A program made the position numbers and the translations under genes. Below are positions 5,610 to 10,113 of a stretch of 10,113 bases of DNA, one piece after another. Within the stretch, counting starts at the first letter, position 1. Every line of letters starts with the position of its first letter. The notes under the pieces were generated by a model. That model searched no databases and was not told the DNA's origin. It saw nothing but the letters and a program-made list of their open reading frames with translations. The stretch comes from Planctomycetia bacterium (GTDB lineage: Bacteria > Planctomycetota > UBA1135 > GCA-002686595): assembly GCA_005778045.1 (NCBI GenBank), contig SXKQ01000214.1, positions 1 through 10,113 of the forward strand, given 5' to 3'.

Positions 5610-6830
5610 ATGCACGTCCTGTTCCTTGCCCCCGACACGCACGCTTACAACCACGACTTCCTGCGCGGCTTGCGCTCGCTCGGCGTGCGCATTTCCGCCC
5701 TCGGCCCGCAGCCTCCCGAGCGGCTGTCCGAGGGCGTGCGGCCGCTGCTCGACGCATATCGGCAGTGCGAGCGCATTCTCGAAGGGGAGCGCGCGCTCGC
5801 GGAACTGCGCCTGCTCCCGGACTCCGGGACCATCGAGCGCGTCGAGACCATCGACGAGCCGTTGGTCGAGACGGCCGCGTGGCTGCGCGGGGAGCTCGGC
5901 CTCCCCGGGCTCTCGTTGACCACGGCGCGTCTGTGCCGCGACAAGGTCGCGATGAAGGCCTTCCTGCGCGAGCGCGGTATTCCCTGCGCGCAGTCCGCGG
6001 CCGTGACGAGCGAGCGCGAAGTGCGCGACTTCATCGCGCGTGAAGGCTATCCGGTGATCGTCAAGCCGCTCGCGGGCTTCAACTCGCTGGACACCTACAA
6101 GCTCTCCTCGGACGCGGAGCTCGCGGCGCTGCTCCCGCGTCTCGCGCTCGCGTTGGATCGTCCGCTCGCGGTCGAGGAATTCGTCGACGGGCACGAGGGC
6201 TTTCTCGACACGATCACCGGGCCCGAGGGCGTGCGCCACGACTTCGTCGGCCACTACTTCCCCGGTTGTCTCGAGGCCAACCGCACGCGCTGGATCTCGC
6301 CGCAGATTGCGATCACCAACCGGATCGAGCTCGCGAGCTACACCGAGCTGCGTTCGACGGCGCGCGCCGTGGTCGACGCGCTCGGTCTGCGCTCCACCGC
6401 GACGCACATGGAGTGGTTCTTTGGTCCCAAGGGCCTGAAGTTCTCCGAGCTCGGCGCCCGCCCCGCCGGCGAGAAGATCTGGGACATGTACCGCGTGGCG
6501 GATGACTTCGACGTCTATCGCGAGTGGGCCCTCGCGGCCCTCGGTCGTCCTTCCGAGGCGCACCCAAGCCGTCGCCGCGCCGCGGGCTCGATCCAGATCC
6601 GACCCGACCGCGACGGCATGATCGCGGAGCACTCCGGCGTGGACGCCGCCTTCTCGCGCTGCGGCTCGTCCATCTACGAGCACTCCGTGCCCGCCCCCGG
6701 CACGCCCACCTCGGCCCTCGACCGCGGCTGGCTCTGCAACACTTGGTTCCGCCTCGCCCACGAGGACTTCGACGAGCTCTGCCGCTCGATGACGTTCCTC
6801 GGCGAGACCGTCAAGACTCGAACCCGCTAG
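5610..6830 (+). CDS. ATP-grasp domain protein, substrate unknown
   Basis: A 406-residue ATP-grasp enzyme, a family that joins a carboxylate to an amine or thiol through an acyl-phosphate. Residues 1-95 form a Rossmann-like pre-ATP-grasp domain (MHVLFLAPDTHAYNHDF). The ATP-grasp fold covers about 100-300: CRDKVAMK (Lys112), YPVIVKPLAGFNS (Lys152, ATP-binding), AVEEFVDG (adenine-contacting strand, 187-194) and the metal-binding acidic residues Glu268 (THMEWF) and Glu280 (KFSELGARPAGE). The common E-x-N-x-R is here E-L-G-A-R, a variant I believe also occurs in ligases with an ExxxRP ending. The C-terminal 100 residues are family-specific. No signal peptide, so cytoplasmic. The ATG at 5610 begins the first beta strand directly; no clear ribosome-binding site. 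No biosynthetic neighbour suggests a substrate. The gene stands alone, divergent from lepB and convergent with the next. Confidence 0.85.
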   Translation: MHVLFLAPDTHAYNHDFLRGLRSLGVRISALGPQPPERLSEGVRPLLDAYRQCERILEGERALAELRLLPDSGTIERVETIDEPLVETAAWLRGELGLPGLSLTTARLCRDKVAMKAFLRERGIPCAQSAAVTSEREVRDFIAREGYPVIVKPLAGFNSLDTYKLSSDAELAALLPRLALALDRPLAVEEFVDGHEGFLDTITGPEGVRHDFVGHYFPGCLEANRTRWISPQIAITNRIELASYTELRSTARAVVDALGLRSTATHMEWFFGPKGLKFSELGARPAGEKIWDMYRVADDFDVYREWALAALGRPSEAHPSRRRAAGSIQIRPDRDGMIAEHSGVDAAFSRCGSSIYEHSVPAPGTPTSALDRGWLCNTWFRLAHEDFDELCRSMTFLGETVKTRTR

Positions 6831-6847
6831 GCCGCTCCGCCACCGTC

Positions 6848-6903
6848 GCGACGCCTTGGCGTCGCCCGCGAGAAGGATCCCCCAAGCCGCGCATCGGCGC
6901 GGC
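6848..6903. terminator. Two strong hairpins between convergent genes
   Basis: GCGACGCC (6848-6855) and GGCGTCGC (6858-6865) form an eight-base stem with a TT loop. GCCGCGC (6886-6892) and GCGCGGC (6897-6903) form a seven-base stem around ATCG. Both lie in the 111 bases between the stops of the ATP-grasp gene (plus) and the lamin-tail-like gene (minus). This is where a two-way terminator is expected, although neither has a T tract. Confidence 0.45.
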
Positions 6904-6941
6904 GCGGCTGAGCTGGTTTCGTGAACCGCTCGGCCTTGGGC

Positions 6942-8129
6942 TCACGGAAGGAAGGTCACTTCCAGACCGTCCGAGAGCATCGTCGTCTTGGGCGACGGCG
7001 GGTCACGGAACCAGCACTGGAACCAAGCCTGATTACCCGCCGCGAGCGGCGTGCCGAGCGCGGTCGGGTTGACGTTGGTGATGTAATTGAAGAAGTCGAG
7101 CGAGATGGCGCCGTCGCAGGCGTTCGCCGTGCCGCCGGTGCCGAGGGTGGCGGTGCGCTGCTGCGGGGACTTCACGCACAGGAAGGCCGAGCTGCTGCCC
7201 CACGGGTAGTTGCCCTGGCCGCTGACGCTGTAGAAGATCAGGCCGATCTTGCCGCCCTCGGCGTTGGAGCAGGAGACGGTAAAGCCACCGACGCCCAGCG
7301 CGATGCTCGGCAGGCCGGTGTAGCTCATCACGGCGTTGCAGCCGTTGGTCGTCGTGCCCGGGGTGCAGTAGTTGACGACCTGCACCGCGCTCGGGCAGAC
7401 CGAGTTCTGGGCGCCCGGGGTGCGGGGCTCGAAGGCATTGGCGGGCTCGTTGAAGTCGAGGAAGTCCGCGCACCAGGGAGCCGGAGCACCGATGCCGCGG
7501 AACGCGCCGCCGGGCAGGAAGGCCGTCGTGCCGACGCCCTCGGGCCCGATCTGGATCGCGCCGTCGTAGATGCGGTCCGGGAAGTTCGGCGCAACCTGGT
7601 TGATGCCGCCGTCGACGACCGCGCAGTAGTCGAGGATCGTCGAGAGCGTCGGAATGTCCGTGATGCCGTTGTTGTCCGAGTCGACGTCGGTGTTGAGCTT
7701 GGCGACCAGAGCCGCGACGTTGGCCGACGAGCCGGCGTCGACGACGTAGAACGTGTTCGAGCCGTTCTCGAGGCGGTCCGAGGTCCCGAAGTTGAAGTTG
7801 GCCGTGAACGGCGCGGCCACCGAGTTCTGGAGGCCAGACGTGCCGAGCACGAACAGGCCGCTCGCGGGCACGGAGTAGCCAGTGAGGTCCCACACGCGGT
7901 CGAGCGTGCCCTCGTTGCCCGAGGCCGACCAGTCGCCTTCCACCACCAGCACGACGATGTTGTCGAGCGAGCGGCCCGGCGTGCTCTTGAGCTCGATGAA
8001 CTCGTAGAGGTCGGTGCTCGAGTGGGAGATGTACAGCTCGTTCAGGTAGATCTGCTGGGCGAGGGCGCCGGACTGCGTCGCGACGAGCGCGGCGGCCGCA
8101 GCGATGGAGGTCCTGAGGATGTGCTTCAT
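6942..8129 (-). CDS. Secreted lamin-tail-like domain protein with Cys-containing C-terminal domain
   Basis: A 395-residue exported protein of unknown function. A signal peptide covers residues 1-24 (MKHILRTS, an Ala-rich core, cleavage after ALA). Residues 27-242 resemble a lamin tail domain: YLNELYIS and EFIELKS near the start, and the closing RTPGAQN at 236-242 typical of that family. DVDSDNNGITD at 148-158 looks like a calcium-binding Asp/Asn loop. Residues 254-395 form a second domain starting YCTPGTTTNGC. Its Cys residues are 255, 264, 287, 318, 338 and 372, with PWGSSSAFLCVKSP (309-322), CDGAISLDF (338-346) and FRDPPSPKTT (374-383). I associate this C-terminal domain with many secreted proteins of uncultured planctomycetes, from memory. 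The open frame extends upstream to 8333, but the signal peptide fixes the ATG at 8129. No Shine-Dalgarno sequence. Confidence 0.82.
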   Translation of the reverse strand: MKHILRTSIAAAAALVATQSGALAQQIYLNELYISHSSTDLYEFIELKSTPGRSLDNIVVLVVEGDWSASGNEGTLDRVWDLTGYSVPASGLFVLGTSGLQNSVAAPFTANFNFGTSDRLENGSNTFYVVDAGSSANVAALVAKLNTDVDSDNNGITDIPTLSTILDYCAVVDGGINQVAPNFPDRIYDGAIQIGPEGVGTTAFLPGGAFRGIGAPAPWCADFLDFNEPANAFEPRTPGAQNSVCPSAVQVVNYCTPGTTTNGCNAVMSYTGLPSIALGVGGFTVSCSNAEGGKIGLIFYSVSGQGNYPWGSSSAFLCVKSPQQRTATLGTGGTANACDGAISLDFFNYITNVNPTALGTPLAAGNQAWFQCWFRDPPSPKTTMLSDGLEVTFLP

Positions 8130-8200
8130 GAGGTTGGGGCGAGGGGGTCCGGTGGGCGGGCGGCGAGGATGAGTCGCATCCCGCGGGACGGGGGGAGAGA

Positions 8201-8207
8201 TATTTAA
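8201..8207 (-). promoter_or_regulatory. AT-rich island, possible -10 region
   Basis: TTAAATA on the minus strand is the only AT-rich run in this GC-rich spacer and lies about 72 bases before the ATG of the lamin-tail-like gene. No convincing -35 element was found 16-18 bases upstream. It may be the -10 of that gene's promoter. Confidence 0.25.
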
Positions 8208-8225
8208 GTGTGACGGCAACCTCCG

Positions 8226-8250
8226 CCGCCGGGTTCGGCAGAACCCGCGG
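8226..8250. terminator. Hairpin with bulge, possible terminator or leader structure
   Basis: CGGGTTC (8230-8236) pairs with GAACCCG (8241-8247) around a GGCA loop. CCG (8226-8228) and CGG (8248-8250) extend it past a one-base bulge. It lies upstream of the promoter candidate for the lamin-tail-like gene and downstream of the 8479-8988 gene. It could insulate the two, but there is no T tract. Confidence 0.3.
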
Positions 8251-8431
8251 AGAGGCTGACTCTCGGCTAAGACTACCGGATCGCGGCCGTTTCGGGGGGG
8301 CTGCGAGGTGCGTAGCGGTGCGGGACCGCCCATGGCGCCGAAGCCGGAGAGGAGTTCGCAAAGCGTTTCCCCTGCGGCACTAAGGTCCGCGGGGATGGCC
8401 AGCTGCGGCGCCGCGGACCGCCTGTTCCTGT

Positions 8432-8454
8432 CCGGAAATTCTCGCCGATTCCGG
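8432..8454 (-). terminator. Hairpin just past the 8479-8988 gene
   Basis: CCGGAA (8432-8437) and TTCCGG (8449-8454) form a six-base stem with an 11-base loop, 24 bases past the stop of the small gene. A T tract is missing, so termination here is only possible. Confidence 0.3.
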
Positions 8455-8478
8455 CTCGGCTTGACCGTCTGGGGCCGC

Positions 8479-8988
8479 TCAGGAGCTTGCGAGCACCTTG
8501 GCGATGCGCTTGCGGAAGACAGCCATGCGCAGCGCAGCGGCGGGGGAGTTCTCGACCAGCCACTGGGCGTTGGCGAAGGCGTAGGGCGAGGTGTCGGCGC
8601 GCAGCTGCGCGAGATAGGGCTCGACCTTGGCGTAGAGGTACAGGCCCTCGCCCGAGTTCTCCGCGAGGAAGTCGGGATGCATCACGCCGTGGCGCGCGAA
8701 GCTATAGGCCATCTCGAAGTAGCTCGAGACCTGCCGCCAAGCCGCGTTGTGCGGGTGGTCGGGCTTGGTGAGCGTGAAGAGCTCCTCGTAGCTCTTGGGG
8801 AAGAACTTCCCGATCGCGTCGCGCGACGCGCGCATCACACCCTCGCGGCGCAGGTCGTAGAGCTTGAGCACCAGCTCCGCGTCGTGGTGATCGGCCACCT
8901 TCTTCGGCTTCGCGCCCGTCGCAAGAACCTTGGCGGCCTTCTTGGCGAGCTTGTCGCCGCTCTTCTGCTTCTTCTTGTCCTGCTTCAT
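8479..8988 (-). CDS. Small unrecognised protein with Lys-rich N-terminus
   Basis: A 169-residue protein I cannot assign to a named family. Residues 1-31 are strongly basic (12 Lys) and probably disordered. Residues 33-169 look like a compact, mostly helical domain: DAELVLKLYDLRREGVMRAS (36-55), FFPKSYEELF (62-71), HNAAWRQVSSYFEMAYSFAR (80-99) and HPDFLAENSGEGLYLYAKV (104-122). No membrane segment or signal peptide, so cytoplasmic. The LKLYDLRRE stretch resembles hypothetical proteins I have seen in Acidobacteria and Planctomycetes, from memory. The ATG at 8988 has no Shine-Dalgarno sequence (context CCCACC) but is the only candidate before the basic tail. The gene sits 28 bases behind the haem/DUF1080 gene, so they are probably co-transcribed. 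Codon use and frame bias look like a real gene. Confidence 0.8.
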   Translation of the reverse strand: MKQDKKKQKSGDKLAKKAAKVLATGAKPKKVADHHDAELVLKLYDLRREGVMRASRDAIGKFFPKSYEELFTLTKPDHPHNAAWRQVSSYFEMAYSFARHGVMHPDFLAENSGEGLYLYAKVEPYLAQLRADTSPYAFANAQWLVENSPAAALRMAVFRKRIAKVLASS

Positions 8989-9016
8989 GGTGGGCGAAGT
9001 CTAGCGTCGCTGGCCG

Positions 9017-10113
9017 TCACTCGAGCGGCGTGAGCACGATCTCGCGGAACTCGATCGCGCCACCCTCGGACTGCAGGCAGATCGTGCCGGCGACTTCGTC
9101 GGCCCACTGCGCGCGATTCTGCAGCTCGCCGTTCACTTCGAGCGTCACTTCGCCCTCGCGCGCCATGATGCGGTAGCGATTCCACTCGCCGACGGGGCGC
9201 TCGTTCGTGGGGGCGATGCGCACGCAGTGATCGCCGTTCGTGCGACTCGCCTCCGTCGCGACCGGGAAGTCGCCGATGATCCAGAAGTCTCCGGCATTGC
9301 GGTGCATGAGCTGCGCCTCGAGGCTGCGCGGCCAGATCCGGTCGGGTCCGGTCTTGCGCAGGAGCACGCCCGAGTTGCCCGGCGTTCCACCGGCCGCCCA
9401 GCGCCACTCGAACTCGAGCACGAAGTCGGTGAAGGTCTCGCGCGTCTGGATGTAGCCATACGGCGTGCCCTCGCAGCGCAGCACGCCGTCGCGCACGCTC
9501 CACACCTCCTCGCGGCGCGCCGGCGCGGACAGGTAGTGGTCCCAGCTCTCGAGGTCGACGCCGTTGAAGAGCTTGCGCGGCGCTCCGCTCGCGCGCGGGC
9601 GAGCGGGGTCATGCCGCAGGAACGCGAGCAGGTCGGCGGTGTCCTGCGCCGAGAGCCCGAGCAGCACGCCATCGGGCATCACGCTCGTCTCCTGTCGCCG
9701 TGCGGACTCGATCTCACGCTCCTCGATGACGATGCGATGCCCGTCAGTGCCCTTGAGCACGACCACTCCCTCGCCCGGCGCGAGGGGATTGCCCGCCTGC
9801 AGAAAGCCCGTGTGCACGAGACCCTCGCGCGTCTCGATGGTCCAGGTCTGGTAGCCGAGCGCGATGGCGCGGCTCAGAGCGAGGAGCTCCTCGAGGAGCT
9901 GCTCGCGCGCGTACTTCGCGCCGATTCCGGACAGCTCGGGTCCGATGTCCGCCCCGCGCCCGCGCAGCGCGTGGCAGCGCGAGCACGCGGCGCGCTCGCC
10001 GAAGAACACCCCCGCCCCGCGGTGGCGGTCGCCCGCGAGTGCGAGTGCCGCGGTGCGGTCGAAAGCGATCGCCTCGACGTTCGCCGGCCACTGCGCCGCG
10101 GCGAGCGCGCGGC
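9017..10113 (-). CDS. PVC-type haem-binding / 3-keto-disaccharide hydrolase (DUF1080) protein, 5' end cut
   Basis: C-terminal 364 residues of a larger protein; the frame is open to the right edge. Counting from the first full codon, a c-type haem domain covers about 28-166. It has CSRCH at 43-47 (two Cys and the His ligand), DIGPELSGIG shortly after and SVMPDG with Met145 as probable distal ligand. This matches the Planctomycetes/Verrucomicrobia haem-binding domain, usually found at the end of exported dehydrogenase-like proteins. Residues 180-364 are a DUF1080 domain (ConA-like fold): LFNGVDLESW, NSGVLLRK, LEAQLMHRNAGDFW, EWNRYRI, EVNGEL and a closing FREIVLTPL. DUF1080 members include 3-keto-disaccharide hydrolases acting on oxidised sugars. 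The pairing suggests a periplasmic protein joining electron transfer to carbohydrate breakdown. GTG at 10009 is not the start, since the family-typical sequence continues upstream of it. Confidence 0.9.
   Translation of the reverse strand, partial: RALAAAQWPANVEAIAFDRTAALALAGDRHRGAGVFFGERAACSRCHALRGRGADIGPELSGIGAKYAREQLLEELLALSRAIALGYQTWTIETREGLVHTGFLQAGNPLAPGEGVVVLKGTDGHRIVIEEREIESARRQETSVMPDGVLLGLSAQDTADLLAFLRHDPARPRASGAPRKLFNGVDLESWDHYLSAPARREEVWSVRDGVLRCEGTPYGYIQTRETFTDFVLEFEWRWAAGGTPGNSGVLLRKTGPDRIWPRSLEAQLMHRNAGDFWIIGDFPVATEASRTNGDHCVRIAPTNERPVGEWNRYRIMAREGEVTLEVNGELQNRAQWADEVAGTICLQSEGGAIEFREIVLTPLE

Larger units (their letters stand above)
8130..8478. other. Intergenic stretch ahead of the lamin-tail-like gene
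   Basis: About 350 bases without a gene. It holds an AT-rich island (8201-8207), a hairpin at 8226-8250, a smaller one (GAGAG at 8250-8254, CTCTC at 8260-8264), a GCGGCGCCGC palindrome at 8405-8414 and a hairpin just past the next gene's stop (8432-8454). The continuation of the downstream gene's frame across 8130-8333 encodes an Arg/Pro-rich stretch with no signal-peptide character and is not taken as coding. Confidence 0.6.

Noticed and set aside
4045..5757. 570-codon minus-strand frame overlapping lepB
   Set aside because: Arg/Ala-rich reading in the wrong frame of the signal peptidase gene; its ATG just upstream of lepB explains nothing functional.
5541..6761. 406-codon minus-strand frame opposite the ATP-grasp gene
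   Set aside because: Antisense shadow; the plus-strand product has intact ATP-grasp motifs and this one has none.
6815..6845. tRNA T-loop-like sequence (GGTTCGAGTC on the minus strand)
   Set aside because: The flanks do not form a five-base T stem or acceptor stem, and the bases encode the C-terminus of the ATP-grasp protein.
6921..8207. 428-codon plus-strand frame opposite the lamin-tail-like gene
   Set aside because: Low-complexity Arg/Val/Asp product; the minus strand has a signal peptide and recognisable domains.
8308..9033. 241-codon plus-strand frame opposite the small basic-tailed gene
   Set aside because: Composition of an antisense shadow (Leu/Arg/Gly/Ala/Val) with no motifs; the minus-strand reading is balanced and well folded in appearance.

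Overview
The window is GC-rich, densely coding DNA from a bacterium that is most likely a member of the Planctomycetota. Three features support this. (1) A PVC-type haem-binding domain is fused to a 3-keto-disaccharide hydrolase (DUF1080) domain. (2) Signal peptidase I is very long, with a beta-rich insertion between its catalytic Lys box and its C-terminal conserved box. (3) A secreted lamin-tail-like protein ends in a Cys-containing C-terminal domain of a type I associate with secreted proteins of uncultured planctomycetes. Several genes lack a Shine-Dalgarno sequence and two appear to start with TTG. The lineage is inferred from gene content only.

Layout: 1-1558 (minus) is an etfB-etfA operon for electron transfer flavoprotein; etfA runs off the left edge. 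1559-1817 is its probable promoter region plus a hairpin downstream of the next gene. 1818-3241 (minus) is a two-gene operon: an LptB-like ABC ATPase and, 5 bases behind it, a small alpha/beta-hydrolase. 3242-4055 is a long non-coding stretch with a structured leader candidate and a DnaA-box pair. 4056-5507 (minus) is signal peptidase I, divergent from an orphan ATP-grasp ligase at 5610-6830 (plus). The ATP-grasp gene converges on the secreted lamin-tail-like protein at 6942-8129 (minus), with two strong palindromes between them. 8130-8478 is non-coding. 8479-8988 is a small unrecognised gene, and 9017-10113 is the C-terminal part of the haem/DUF1080 protein, both minus and probably co-transcribed.

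The genes look like ordinary planctomycete chromosome rather than one dedicated system. The LptB-like ATPase and the signal peptidase both serve the cell envelope. The lamin-tail-like protein is exported, and the haem/DUF1080 protein probably is too. ETF feeds electrons from acyl-CoA dehydrogenases to the quinone pool. No mobile element, CRISPR array, rRNA or tRNA was seen. The items most worth checking are the LptB-like ATPase, whose Walker B catalytic Glu is replaced by Ala, and the structured, DnaA-box-containing region upstream of it.
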